From Endothia cerciana (Eukaryota; Ascomycota; Sordariomycetes; Diaporthales; Cryphonectriaceae): 64,000 nucleotides of DNA. Both the position numbers and the translations under genes were made by a program. Below the pieces are notes generated by a model. It was given only the letters and a program-made list of their open reading frames with translations. It had not been told where the DNA came from and searched no databases. Shown here in pieces: positions 54,064 to 64,000 of the stretch. Location of the stretch: positions 1 to 64,000 of the forward strand of contig JALRMH010000069.1 in NCBI GenBank assembly GCA_026119935.1, written 5' to 3'. Each line of letters opens with the position of its first letter. Position 1 is the first letter of the stretch.

Positions 54064-55400
54064 GATGTGCTATGATCAGTACCACGCCTGGATTGGCAAC
54101 TGAGGATGGCGGAGCAAGGTTTGGGTGCGAGCGAGAGGGCTGGGAGTGGGAGCTGGGCGGAGGTGCGGTCCTCCTTATGTTCCCTCACCCGCAGGCGGGG
54201 TGGCCGGGTTGCTTGTGACTATCATGTTGCACGAGAAATAAGTAAACCTTACCGCCATGTATGTATGGGATACATTACGGACGGAAGCCGAATCCGCTGT
54301 GGCCAAAGCCTCGACGACGCTCCGCAACATTCCAGAGACACCGGCTCGCGAGCAGAAACCCTCATCGCAGTACTGAACTGCGCGCAGCCCCAGGCCTGAG
54401 GCCCGGGTCAGGCACCACCCCGAGCCAAAGGGTGCTGCAAGCGTTTCGTCCCCTTATGTTGTCCGAGTCTCGTGGGCTCGTCCCTCCAAGGACGAGCGAC
54501 GAGAGTCCTCAGCGTCGACCTCCAACGTTGACCTCAGCATTGATGCCTGACTGCTGCCACTTGAGACAGCCAGTCCGACCGTTGCTTTTTCCAGCTTATT
54601 CATAGGTGTCTCATATGCAACGAAAATGAATTTCCCCCAACCGACGTCTCCGCCGTCCAGTGAGGCCCCTTTTCACCCGAGTCTTGAGCGGGCTATTGCC
54701 CCAAGGTGCAGGCTTGGTTGTCTCATCTGGCTGGTCCAGCCATCTCGTATCCCGCTTGCTTCTTCTGCCCAGGCTCGACTTGGTGAGGCCGTGGCTGATC
54801 ATGCTCCATCGACCGCGGCGCCCCCCCCCCCCCCCAGCTCCCACCACGCCTATCGTGTCCATCTGGGGTTGCGTATACAAAGATGGTTCAGAGTCGCACC
54901 CCGAATACCATACACCCGACAGGACCCTTTGGCCAGGAGGCTAATCACCTCAGATGCGGGCAGACGCAAAGAAAACCAAACAAGAAACCAAAAATCTGAA
55001 GCAATGACTGTGGCTCACAACGGTTCGTCCGGTAGAGGGAGGGGGATGGCGGGCGGGTCGGTCGGGACATTCATCCATCCATCCATCCATCCGTCCGTCC
55101 GTCCGTCCGTCCATCGATCCTTGCACTAGGCCGGGCATGACGTCGGTCAGAGGGCGGCTCCGAGCAGTGACCATTCTCTTAGGGTGGGATATGATGCGTA
55201 CATGGTACATGGGGAAGCTCCAGCCGGGCCTGGGCAGCTCCCCAGCATGAATATCCCCCGAGACGCCCGTAGCAGGATGTGATTTTTCCAGGCGCAAGCG
55301 GCGGCAAGCAAGCCTACACAAACCGCCCTCCGTTAAGGTTCTTGACAATCGTACCTAGTCACGCCCCGCTGGAACGCCATCGTCACGCCTGCCACCCGCC
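54064..55400. other. Divergent intergenic region
   Basis: It separates the C2H2 gene (-) from the short-chain dehydrogenase (+). It contains a C run (about 54821-54835) and the CATC/CGTC tetramer array (55071-55117). No ORF supported. Confidence 0.55.
55071..55117. repeat. (CATC)n-(CGTC)n tetranucleotide repeat
   Basis: About five CATC units followed by about five CGTC units, a compound microsatellite in intergenic DNA. Confidence 0.95.
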
Positions 55401-56228
55401 ATGTCTCGCCCCTGGGTCCTGATCACACCGGCCAGCCGCGGCATAGGGCACGCCCTCGCGCGCCACCTGCTGCGCACCACGGCCGTCCCCATCGTGGCCA
55501 CCGCGCGCCGGGACCCCTCCGGCGTGAGGTCCAGCCTCCTCGCGGGCCTCCCCCCGCCGCCCGGCAGCACCGGGCACCCCCCCTCCCCGTCAGACCGCCT
55601 ACACGTGCTGGCCCTCGACGTCACGGACGAGTCCACCATCCGGGCCGCCTCGGGGCGCGCGGCCGAGCTCTTCCCCCCGGGCGGGCACCACCTGCACCTG
55701 TCGCTCGCGGTCCCGGGCATCCTGCACCCGGAGAGGGCCGCCGGGCAGGTCGACGCCGACGGGGCGCTCATGACGTACCGCGTGAACGCGCTCGGCCCGC
55801 TGCTGCTGATGAAGTGGTTCGGCGAGCTCCTCCCGCGCGGGCGGACGCGGTTCGCGCTGGACCGGGCCGACGGCCTGCCGGACCACGCGACGTGGGTGGC
55901 CATGTCCGCGCGCGTGGGCAGCGTGAGCGACAACAGGAAGGGCGGGTGGTATAGCTACCGCAGCAGCAAGGCCGCCGTGAACAGCCTGGCGAAGACCTTT
56001 GACCTCCAGCTGTCGGCGAGGAGCGGGGACAAGGCGATGTCGATCGCGTACCACCCCGGGACCGTGAAGACGGGCCTGTCGAGGGACTACTGGGGGACGG
56101 TGCCCAGGGAGAAGCTGTTTGACCCCGAGTATGCTGCGGACAGGATGGTGGAGGTTGTCACCCGGAAGGTCGGGCTGGGGGGGAGGGGCAGGTGCTGGGA
56201 CTGGAAGGGGGAGGAGATCCTGCCATGA
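55401..56228 (+). CDS. Short-chain dehydrogenase/reductase (C-factor-like SDR)
   Basis: A single exon of 275 aa. The Rossmann start LITPASRGIGHALARHLLR carries the cofactor Gly motif (variant of TGxxxGIG: Pro-Ala-Ser-Arg-Gly-Ile-Gly). LALDVTDEST fixes the adenine-side Asp (D73), N129 is in VNALGPLL, S169 is in AMSARVGS, and Y186-x3-K190 (YRSSK) is the catalytic pair. C-terminal AYHPGTVKTGLSRDY follows the family. The usual NNAG motif is replaced by SLAVPGIL, an atypical feature. The closest pattern is the CsgA/C-factor-like classical SDRs found in many fungi, substrate unknown, NAD(P)-dependent and probably cytosolic. The gene is convergent with CHS5, with only 214 bases between stop codons. 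GC content is very high at third positions. Confidence 0.88.
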   Translation: MSRPWVLITPASRGIGHALARHLLRTTAVPIVATARRDPSGVRSSLLAGLPPPPGSTGHPPSPSDRLHVLALDVTDESTIRAASGRAAELFPPGGHHLHLSLAVPGILHPERAAGQVDADGALMTYRVNALGPLLLMKWFGELLPRGRTRFALDRADGLPDHATWVAMSARVGSVSDNRKGGWYSYRSSKAAVNSLAKTFDLQLSARSGDKAMSIAYHPGTVKTGLSRDYWGTVPREKLFDPEYAADRMVEVVTRKVGLGGRGRCWDWKGEEILP

Positions 56229-56442
56229 GGAAAACGTCGTCTGTAGGTGAGGTAGGGGGCGGGGAGGTAACTCATCGGCATCGTTGAAGGCCGTCATCGC
56301 GCCTCGGTTCTATTATGGTATCTACCACCCCCCAGGCTGGGCGCAGCAGGTCCAGGCCTGGTGTCCAACAGGAACCGTCAAATAATACACGTCTACAAGG
56401 CCAGCCCAACCACGCGCTTCGAGCAGATCATGATAGACGGGG

Positions 56443-56819
56443 TCACAGCTGCACCTCCTGGAACGACGACCGACTTGCTGCTGGTGATGGTGCCGCCTTG
56501 TCATCGTCCAGATCCTCGAACGCTGCCACTTTTGGTCGCACCGCCAGATTTTGCGCCTCGTTCTCCGCCCCTGACTCCTGCCCGTCCTCTGCTGCCGCCT
56601 CCGTCTTGTCGTCGGCCGCGTCCCCGTCCTCGTCGGATTCGTCCTTGCCGTCACCCTCCACAGCTTCTTCCTTGTTGAGGGCGGCGTAGTCATCCTCAGG
56701 TTTCTCATCCTCCTTGGCCGCCTCGCTGCCGCCCTCGCCATTCTCAGCCGACGGGGCGGCCGGCAGGTCCTTGTCCTTCGCTGGCGGCGCCGGGGGGTTG
56801 GCAGGCGCCGCAAGAGCCG

Positions 56820-56851
<32 letters not shown>

Positions 56852-57772
56852 GTTGCCGTGCTCGGCCGGTCCTCACTTGGTGGGCCCGGCCGCAGAGCAT
56901 CCAGGTAGAACTTGGTGACACCCAGGATCCTGCCGCTCCTCTCACAAGCGTCCACCCACTCCGGCCGTACCACCGGGATGTTCATCTCGACCGCCTTCTC
57001 CCACTGGATGCCCCTCCCCTCGGTCGTGACAAAATGTGTAGTATCTATCCGTACGCTGTCGACGATCTTTGCGCCGATCCTCTCGACGGCGACGGCCAGG
57101 TCCTCGCGCATGGCCTGTGGCAGGATGCCGGTCGTGATAGTGATGCCGCTCAGGTCCGTCATCTTGTGCGTCTGGACCTCGACCCTCCCGCTCGTGTACG
57201 TGCCGGCAGTAGTCCTCAGCACCAGGTGGAAGGTATAACTAGTGTCAACCGCCAGGCCGGAGATCTTGGTGGTGTGCATCTGCAGGGGTTTCGGGATGGT
57301 GCCAGCCTTGTTGTTGTTGCGGTACAGGGACAGGCTGATCAGGTCGGCCGTCGCGAGCTGGATGGGGTCCCACTCCAGGACGACGGAGGTCTGGGTCGCG
57401 TTTCGGCATCGCAGGATTGGCGTAGAGGGCAGCGCGGCGCCGAAGGTATTGTAGATCTTGTCCTGCAGCGCCTGGAAGCGCTGCTCGGCTGCGGACTCGG
57501 AGGAGGTATTGCGCCCGACAGTGATGTCGACGATGGAGCCGGAAGAGATGTCGGGCGGCAGGAGGATGGATGGGAATTCGATCTAAGGAACCAGACGGTC
57601 AGCCGCCGGGGAATGCACTCCATGCCACCCAAGATTTACGTGTTGGCATATCTAAAGCCATGCATGTGCCTGGTTCTGCCCGGGTGGGGGAGGAACCTAC
57701 AAGACGTTTATCTGGGGTGAGCAGGACGGTGACTCCCGCGTCGACCTTACCGACGGTCAAGGAGACAAGCAT
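56443..57772 (-). CDS. chs5: Chitin biosynthesis protein CHS5 (exomer subunit)
   Basis: Exons 57772-57701 and 57582-56443 with a 118-base intron give 403 aa. Exon 1 encodes MLVSLTVGKVDAGVTVLLTP, the nearly invariant CHS5 start, and exon 2 begins IEFPSILLPPDISSGSIVDI. A fibronectin type III domain spans about residues 75-165 (ending YTSGRVEVQTHKM) and a BRCT domain about 168-256 (SGITITTGILP ... IPVVRPEWVDACERSGRIL). After a poly-Gln run (about 268-277) the tail is acidic and low-complexity, ending SFQEVQL. CHS5 is the core of the exomer coat at the trans-Golgi network, which carries chitin synthase and other cargo to the cell surface. The tail is shorter and less Lys-rich than in yeast (671 aa), as usual in filamentous fungi. 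Confidence 0.95.
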
Positions 57773-60047
57773 TCTGCCCGCTTTCCTGGATTCCCAAGCT
57801 GCCTGACAATCCGGATGCGCGAAGCGTTATGTCGCAGACGCGATGGGTGGTGAGCGTAGGCGTGGATGAGGCGCGGGGATGTGTGGGTAGGTGGCTTTGA
57901 GGACAGCTAAAGCCTGGGAGCTTACCGACCGACCCTTGGCCTGCCCGTGTGAAACCAGGGGACCAGATGGCAGCCAGGCTTGTTACGTAAGCCACCAAAC
58001 CGTCACCACAAAGGGATGCGGACTTGGGACCTGGCTTTTTCATGCAACAGTCCGGACGAGACTGAGCAGCTGAAGTGGTTGCTCATCTGTTATTTCATCT
58101 GGAAGATCTTGAGTCTACACATGGGTATCTCTGGATTAGCCCCCCACCACTGCAGGCCCCTTTTCCTCTGGCTCCACACAGCAGTTGCAGCCATTCCTAA
58201 GTTCCTCCTCTCAGGAGAACAACCAAATACACACTGCTATATACACCTTTCAAAAGTACCCAAGAGGACCTCCACAGGCACTTTATCCTCATAGGCAAGG
58301 TTTAGCCATAGGTGAGGCAGCGCTGATAAGCACGGCCATGTTGTCCCAGGGCCCTGCAGAACCACACAGGGCGGCAGGGTGGAGAGTGAACCTGTTCAAA
58401 CACAGTCCCATCAGGGGATTCATCGCACAAGAGGACCAGAGGGCCTAAAGGGTCCAGGGGCTCAAGAAGCTCATCAGCAACGCAACTCAGTTGTAGTCTT
58501 TGTCCTCGGTTCGGATCACAGCCACCTGAGATAAGAAACTCGTCCAGATCAGGGACTTGGACCACGTAGCAGTAGTTTTCGTCCCGTTGAACCCTTTCAT
58601 CTTCAATTTATTTCCCCCCTCCCCCGGGGATCTGCAAGACTTCGACCTATGACCAAAAGTTGTCCCTGCAGTAAATGCTCCTTACTTGCAACACAATCAA
58701 AGCTGCGCGATAAGATAATCCTTTGACAGGTGTAAACTCGTGCCTACGTACCTCTCACCAACCTCGATACCAATTCTATGTTAACAACAATCGGCACTTT
58801 GAATTCAGATGGTCTTGGCACATCTCGTGCACTTTTGTATCTTAGAATGGCTGTCCACAGACATTGCCCTCCCCAGAGGAGGTCCTCTCTTCAATGCTCA
58901 TTGGAATGACTCTTTTACAGTAGTCAAGACTTCAGGAAAATTTCAGGCCTTTTCTCATTCTCTAGGGAAGAAGAACGGTATACGGACAGTACGGGACATG
59001 CAAAGTGCCGAACGGACTAGAAGCTCCGTACCTGCCTTCCTACCTCCTCAGTATCTTTTCTCCTCTTTTCTTCCTCATCCGGCCACGACCACCTAGAACA
59101 ACTCCTTTTTCACGATGGGAGCATCTTCTATCCTTCTCACCTCTCTCATATCACAATCTTTGGAACCTTTTCAGCGCTTTTGCCGAGTTTTCTACATCCT
59201 TCGGGGTGCTGTGGTTGTCTGCGTTGTTGCTCTGACTTCAGGCCTGGATCCTTTTATTTCCAGACCTCCGTTTCATTGCCACCCAGAAACCACCGGGACC
59301 TCGGGGGTTGGCATTGCACTTTGCCAACCGACCAGAGACTGCGTTCCAATTCATTCTCGGGCCTGTGCTTAGAACACTCGCCAGGCAGCAAGCTTAAGTT
59401 CTGAGCCACCCTTTTCAGGTCTGACGGCGCGTGACTGACGGTTGTATACCAGGGCCTTGTCCAAGCCTAGCCCCACTCTGCAGGACCGATACCGTTTCTC
59501 CTCTCCGATGAGAGCGTACCTCCAACGCTGGCAGCATCGTGCAGAAAACAATGCAGTTTTGGGAATACAAGCGTGGGCGGATGCTGTCCCGCATAACAAT
59601 GCCCACACAGGGTTTTGATTCAAGAACTAGGGCTGGCTTTGGTTCTGGAACACGGGTTGCTTGTGGGATACCGACCGCATGGTACGGACATCGTAGCAGG
59701 CGTAAGAAAACTGTGGCTGTCGGTTTTAATATTTGTATGGGGCCTTTCAACCAGATTGTAACCGGCCCCTGTGGCCCCGTGGATATGCCACCCATAAAAA
59801 CCCTGACGTGCCAACGCTGCTGGGCTCTCAGGTACATGACATGGCGAAAAGCATAAGGAGCCCGGCGAAGGCTCCAGCCCGGCCTGCTGCGAGCCGGTAC
59901 AAGGCCGTGTACCAGGTACCACCGGGCGTCCATGTAGGACGTCGCCCATCGCGTTGGGCTTTCGTTCCTTCTCCTTTTTTTTTTTTTTTCTTTCTCCTTT
60001 TTTCTTTATTTATTTATCTTACCAAGTCCCCTCAAGCCTACAGCCTC

Positions 60048-60165
60048 CCTCTCCTTTGAGGATGACTTCATCGGCATCCCTGTACTGGTGATGGCCCTCC
60101 CCACCGTCCCCTTCTCGATCCTCTTCCACTTCGCATACGACGTGCAAACGTACTTACCTGGAGAA
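60048..60165 (+). pseudogene. Possible membrane-protein fragment
   Basis: The plus strand reads SFEDDFIGIPVLVMALPTVP then FSILFHFAYDVQTYLPGE before a stop, a hydrophobic helix with a conserved-looking flank. No start codon or further exon is seen around it. The parent family is not identified. Confidence 0.3.
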
Positions 60166-60642
60166 TGTCGATAAGAATATGCCACTGACACACACGGATG
60201 TGGAAGCCGGCTCTCAAGGAAGAAAATAGGGAATGACGGATTCCGCAGCTGGGAAGCCAAATGGTCACGTTGCGGTTTGGTAAGTCCCCAGCTGCCCAGG
60301 TGCTGTTGAGAGGCAGGTAAGTATCGTGAGTTTCGTCTGGAGCAGTCGGGCACGGGCCACCAAACGGCCCTGCAACAGGTGATTTTCAATATAATCGTCA
60401 TATAGGTTCCAACACCTGTAATAACTGGTGCCAAACGTAAGTGCCTAAGGCATCTACTTCAATTAGTTCAGCCGGACCGCCAAAAGCCCACGGTTAAAAT
60501 TAGCGTATCAAGGCTAACTTGGGTGTTTTCTGCTAAGAAAGGGTGGAGGGCGCTCGAGGCCTCACCACAAAAGGCAGTTGGCGGGCCGCACGGGCCACTA
60601 GGGCTGCCGGCAGGCCTCGCAGGGGGGGTGGGCATAGGGGTT

Positions 60643-61195
60643 TTTACTAGATACTGGCCTTATAACCAAACCAGGCTTTGCCGAGACGGTAGCACTCTTT
60701 TTTTCTCAGGAACCTTGAGGCTCACCTGGGATCAGCTGGCCGCCCGCACATCTGCAAGCCAAAGCCTGAGGTCCAACCCATTGGCGACCACCCGGAACTG
60801 TCTTTGGTGTCAAGCCATTCTCGATGCCCGTTATCTGCTAAGCCTTGTTTATGCTCTCCGATCTTGAGCGCCGCTTTGGTACCCCTATGGACTGAGACCG
60901 GGGTACGCCACTCACTCTGTGACAACAGCCGGGTGAGCGGGTGAGCGAGCGGGTGAGCGGGTGAGCATACCCCCCCGCCCTTGGCTCGCGCAGCTCGCGC
61001 GCCAGGCAATACTACCGTCACAATACCGAGGTGCTGGGTTGTGGTGTACAGTGGGGTTTTTACTGGATACTGGGTTCTGGGGGGTAGAGGGGTTTTTTAC
61101 TAGATACTAAAGCACTAGGTTCTAGTGCACAGGGGCTTTTACTAGATACTTGGATATCGGACTTTAAAAGGCACAGGGTTTTTACTAGATACTAA
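60643..61195. repeat. Dispersed TTTTTACTAGATACT repeats
   Basis: The motif GGGTTTTTACTAGATACT or a one- to two-base variant occurs at about 60639, 61054, 61093, 61136 and 61179. The last four copies are spaced about 40 bases apart, separated by G-rich or ACTAAAGCACTAGG-like sequence. Confidence 0.8.
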
Positions 61196-61268
61196 AGCTT
61201 CCTTGCCGAGAACGACGTCCTCACACCTCGCTCTCTGCCACCTTCTTGCTGACATGCTTGTTACTATT

Positions 61269-61672
61269 TGTAATGAGCACTGCAGTAATCCGGAGATACC
61301 AAAGCACTATTGGGTTTATGCTAGCAGGAGCGGTGCCAAGATTCGGCCTTGAATAGGAAACACAAGTCTTGAATGCTGATGCAGTAGTTACTAGCGGTGG
61401 GGCCTCTGGATATCTGAACCTAGAACTTGGATTGACGACTGGAGAGCTATGAAGGAAATCTATCTGACAGTAGGAAAACCCATCCTTCATATATCCAGCT
61501 CTTCAGACCTAGACCAACAAAGTCGACGTCGGTCCGGTGAAGTCGACGTCGGTCCTTTCGGTCCATACCCTAACCCTTGGTTATATAAGCAATGTTCCTG
61601 ACATAAGGAAGTTCTGTGCCGCGGATGTTGGATCCGGGCCAACGTTGACCTGCTCCCTTCTAGGTTGTAACA
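61269..61672. mobile_element. Solo LTR, copy 2
   Basis: It begins TGTAATGAGCACTGCAGT and ends TAGGTTGTAACA, and is diverged from the copy at 13713-14130 with shared order of conserved blocks. It contains a GTCGACGTCGGTCC duplication (about 61521-61555) that copy 1 lacks. No target duplication is visible in the flanks (ctatt left, aagag right). Confidence 0.75.
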
Positions 61673-62177
61673 AAGAGGAGCAAGAAGAGAAAAAGGTAGA
61701 AGACGAGGAGGGAGAATACAGAAGAAAAGCTAAACAAAAAGCAGATCTTAAATACTATTCACAAGCGCTACACCTTCTTCTCTAGGCCTAGTAACAGAGC
61801 AAGTGCTTCACAGGATCCGGACTAGAGGAATTATATACCCTCTGGCGCTGCTGTTCCAGCAGAGCCACTCATGCATATCTGATCTGGACTTTCTACCCTT
61901 ATATCTTTTTAGTCATAACACTCGGCTCCAGCTATTCCTATATAGCAAGGCCTGCTCAGGTGAATACTCACCAACTACAGTAGCAAAAAAGCATCTAAGC
62001 ATAGCAAAGCAATATATACAGAAAGATACATCTGCCAGACCGTTAAGTGTAGGTTCATGCTATTTGATATTGACCCCTGCACTTCAGTATTAATATTGCT
62101 GTCTGCAACTAGACGGTAGCCATAGCCTGCTTCACGTTTTATCTCTTATTACAGGCGCGAGGCGAATATAATAAAAT

Positions 62178-62282
62178 CCCCTAGCCTGACCCTCTACTTC
62201 CTTGACGCCTCCCGCTCGGTCCGCACCGCCTTCCTGCTCGAGGAGCTGCGCCTCCCATACACCCGTCACGGCATCAAGAGGG
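62178..62282 (+). pseudogene. Glutathione S-transferase N-terminal fragment
   Basis: One plus-strand frame reads SLTLYFLDASRSVRTAFLLE followed by ELRLPYTRHGIKRG, the start of the thioredoxin-like domain of fungal GSTs, with the SRS..R..LLEEL pattern around the glutathione-binding loop. The frame then stops. GC content jumps relative to both flanks, so a GC-rich gene piece sits in A+T-rich DNA. Confidence 0.65.
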
Positions 62283-62458
62283 GCTGCAGGGCCAATTATG
62301 CGGCCCAGCCTGTTTAGTCGAGCAACAATTGGGGTTATCATCAGGGTTGGATTTGCATTCGGATTCAGAAGAGATATTGTCAGATGTCACGTCCGCAGTA
62401 GTGTAAACGACTAGAATTGAGGGTTTTGTGCTCCTTGAGCTGCTTGATTGATTGATTG

Positions 62459-62483
62459 TATCTGATCTGATCTGATCTGATCT
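62459..62483. repeat. (TCTGA)n microsatellite
   Basis: Five copies of a pentamer, preceded by four TTGA units. Confidence 0.9.
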
Positions 62484-62701
62484 GTCTGGTGGGGAGGCCC
62501 CTTTTCGAGGTGGTCGGTCTTCTGTCCGTAAGCTGAAAACGGTTGCTTTAAGCCTTCGTTCCGATATTATAATACCTTAAATAGTTATATTAGTCTACAC
62601 CAGCTCTCCCACAGTTGGTAACGAGCCTGGGGGGGTCACACTTTTATCATGATCCGTACTCCAAGGGCAGGTCCGTGAGGTCTTCAGCAGGATCTAGTTA
62701 C

Positions 62702-63613
62702 CTACTCCCTCGATTGGTGACCACCGTCCCGGGGTGGATAGTCCCGTTGTCTCTTCTGCTCGCCGGCCCCTGGCCTCCCGACGAGTCTGACCTTATTGCC
62801 TGGATCAGGCGGCCTCCTTTGTCGTGGCTGATCCCGCGGCCGAGGCGTGCTGTTGCTGGAGGCGTGTACTGCGCGGCCATCCGAGGTCTTCCCTAGCTCC
62901 CCCTCCAGGTGTCGGACGATCCTCTCGCAGTGCCTCCGCAGGTCCTCGAACGGGACCTGATGTATGATCTTCGAATCCCGCGATAGCACCTCGAAGGTGC
63001 CGAACAGTTGCGCAACACCCCTTCTTGCGAGCCCTCGAGCGGCCGACCTTCCCAGGAAGCTGGCCTGCTTCTGCAGGTCCTCCCCAGACATCCTCCGCCC
63101 GTCCGTATCGTAGCCCGCGTTCCGGAGCGCATGCCTCAGCGCCACATTGATGCGGTACTTCGCCTTTCCCCTGACGATCGGCTTGTTGCCGTCGCCCCTG
63201 GGCGACGTGACGGACCAGAGCGGCTTCCCGTGGTCGCCTATGAGCCGCCTGACGACCGACTCCGCAAAGGCATGCCCGACCTCGGTGAAGTAGCGCAGGT
63301 CGTTCAGGTGTACGACGTGCCGCGGCGCCGTCTTGACCTGGATGCCATTCCAGTCGAGGTGCCTCACGGCCTTCATCTCCGTGTAGAGGCCGATGTCGTT
63401 CGAGAGGAGCCGTGCGAGCTGCCCCCTGCCCTGGACGGTGAAGGGCGAGTAGAACATGACGCTCTTGGGGATCTGCTGGTCAAGCTGCCTGTCCAGGGGG
63501 GCAGAGCCCAGCCTGGACAGCCTGACGCCCCTGCTACCGGAGCCGGCGGGTGGGGGGGGCCATCTCGCCACCCCGGGTGCCTTTGTTCTGGGCCGGAGGG
63601 AGCACCGAAACAT
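62702..63613 (-). CDS. Uncharacterised 303-aa fungal protein
   Basis: A single open frame. It extends three codons further up to a TTG, but the ATG at 63613 (MFRCSLRPRTKAP) is the first. The N-terminal ~45 residues are Pro/Gly/Arg-rich; a folded-looking part runs from SVMFYSPFTVQGRGQLARLL through YTEMKAVRHLDWNGIQVKT and VVHLNDLRYFTEVGHAFAES, then RRLIGDHGKPLWSVTSPRG and KAKYRINVALRHALRNAGYD, to VPFEDLRRHCERIVRHLEGE. The regular hydrophobic pattern and low stop density favour a real gene. No domain is recognised. The last ~55 residues are basic and disordered and end just short of the relic region. An additional 5' exon upstream cannot be excluded. Confidence 0.6.
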   Translation of the reverse strand: MFRCSLRPRTKAPGVARWPPPPAGSGSRGVRLSRLGSAPLDRQLDQQIPKSVMFYSPFTVQGRGQLARLLSNDIGLYTEMKAVRHLDWNGIQVKTAPRHVVHLNDLRYFTEVGHAFAESVVRRLIGDHGKPLWSVTSPRGDGNKPIVRGKAKYRINVALRHALRNAGYDTDGRRMSGEDLQKQASFLGRSAARGLARRGVAQLFGTFEVLSRDSKIIHQVPFEDLRRHCERIVRHLEGELGKTSDGRAVHASSNSTPRPRDQPRQRRPPDPGNKVRLVGRPGAGEQKRQRDYPPRDGGHQSRE

Positions 63614-64000
63614 CTTGGTCAAGGGGCCCCGGTCGTAGTGATCATATCATCCTGAAAAAGGTCCTCGGAGGGGGGGGGCCTTTTCCTTTCCTTTCTTTGG
63701 AACTCCTGCTAACCGCAAGCCTTGCCTGGGCCGCAGGGTGGAACCAGGCGCAAGATGGCTCGGGGACAGACCGGACCTTGCGGGCTGCCGAGGTAGATGA
63801 TGCGGGATGACAGCGTATGACCCAAGGGGCTGTGATTGCTGGGCCGAAGAGGAACAAGACTTGTCCACTGATGGTGTGGCGGAGTTGAGTGACTCGGTAT
63901 GCAATTAAGCCATCTTCTCACTGGCAAGGCCCTAGCAGGGCCTGCTATTTCCACACAGAGGCGTGCCCCACTATGACTCCCCTCCGAGCCGGCTCTAGCG
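63614..64000. other. Right-edge flank
   Basis: 386 bases with a G run (about 63670-63677). No gene can be supported; it probably includes the promoter of the 303-aa gene. Confidence 0.5.

Larger units (their letters stand above)
57773..61268. other. Gene-poor relic region
   Basis: 3.5 kb of moderately A+T-rich DNA without an intact gene. A possible membrane-protein fragment lies at 60048-60165 (separate entry). Repeated TTTTTACTAGATACT motifs lie at 60643-61195. The minus-strand frame 58302-58565 is open for 87 codons but has no similarity that can be recognised. The first ~200 bases are the CHS5 promoter. Confidence 0.5.
61673..62701. other. Relic interval with GST fragment
   Basis: A+T-rich decayed sequence follows the LTR. 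A glutathione S-transferase fragment lies at 62178-62282 (separate entry). A TGATC/TCTGA repeat is at about 62437-62483. No intact gene. Confidence 0.5.

Noticed and set aside
1..64000. tRNA, 5S rRNA or other structural RNA genes
   Set aside because: Looking by eye for T-loop motifs (GGTTCGAATCC-like) and the 5S internal promoter found no convincing candidate; a covariance-model search would be decisive.

Overview
This window looks like nuclear DNA of a filamentous ascomycete, most likely a GC-rich Sordariomycete (Sordariales/Chaetomiaceae-like). The evidence is short 50-150 base introns with GTRNGY-type donors and CTRAC/CTGAC branch sites, genes on both strands without operons, and fungal-specific families (Zn2Cys6 regulator, fused ARG5,6, CHS5, sedolisin peptidase, OPT transporter, Arb2-domain protein). 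Species is not assigned. All exon models were built by hand from reading frame, splice sites and remembered family alignments.

Layout. 1-11.3 kb: a homopolymer-rich edge, then ipi3 (+), a secreted sedolisin peptidase (+), a seven-exon oligopeptide transporter (-) and a DUF7924-like gene (-) with one apparent homopolymer frameshift. 11.3-25.1 kb: an accessory block almost without intact genes. It holds a CCTAGCGCCAG minisatellite with a solo LTR inside it, a decayed MFS transporter split by a decayed pogo/Fot1-type DNA transposon with clear inverted repeats and TA target duplication, and one small intact Cys-rich/coiled-coil ORF. 25.1-30.4 kb: a zinc-finger-like protein with 43-residue repeats (+) and a Zn2Cys6 transcription factor (+) whose zinc cluster is split by an apparent GC-AG intron. 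32.9-57.8 kb: a mostly housekeeping block: an 835-aa low-complexity protein (+), a membrane protein (-), a mitochondrial TPR-like protein (+), an Arb2-domain protein (-), mitoribosomal uS14m (-), arg-6 (-) with a consensus CPC1/Gcn4 site upstream, a synaptobrevin (-), a C2H2 protein with 13-residue repeats (-), a short-chain dehydrogenase (+) and CHS5 (-). 57.8-64 kb: another relic region with a second copy of the solo LTR, a glutathione S-transferase fragment, repeated TTTTTACTAGATACT motifs and an uncharacterised 303-aa ORF (-).

The genes do not form an obvious pathway cluster. Functional links are only general: arg-6 and uS14m are mitochondrial; CHS5 and the synaptobrevin act in Golgi-to-surface trafficking; the sedolisin and the OPT transporter are neighbours and convergent, a plausible pairing of extracellular peptide release with peptide uptake. 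Microsatellites and G/C homopolymers are unusually common in introns and intergenic DNA, several of them directly beside start codons.
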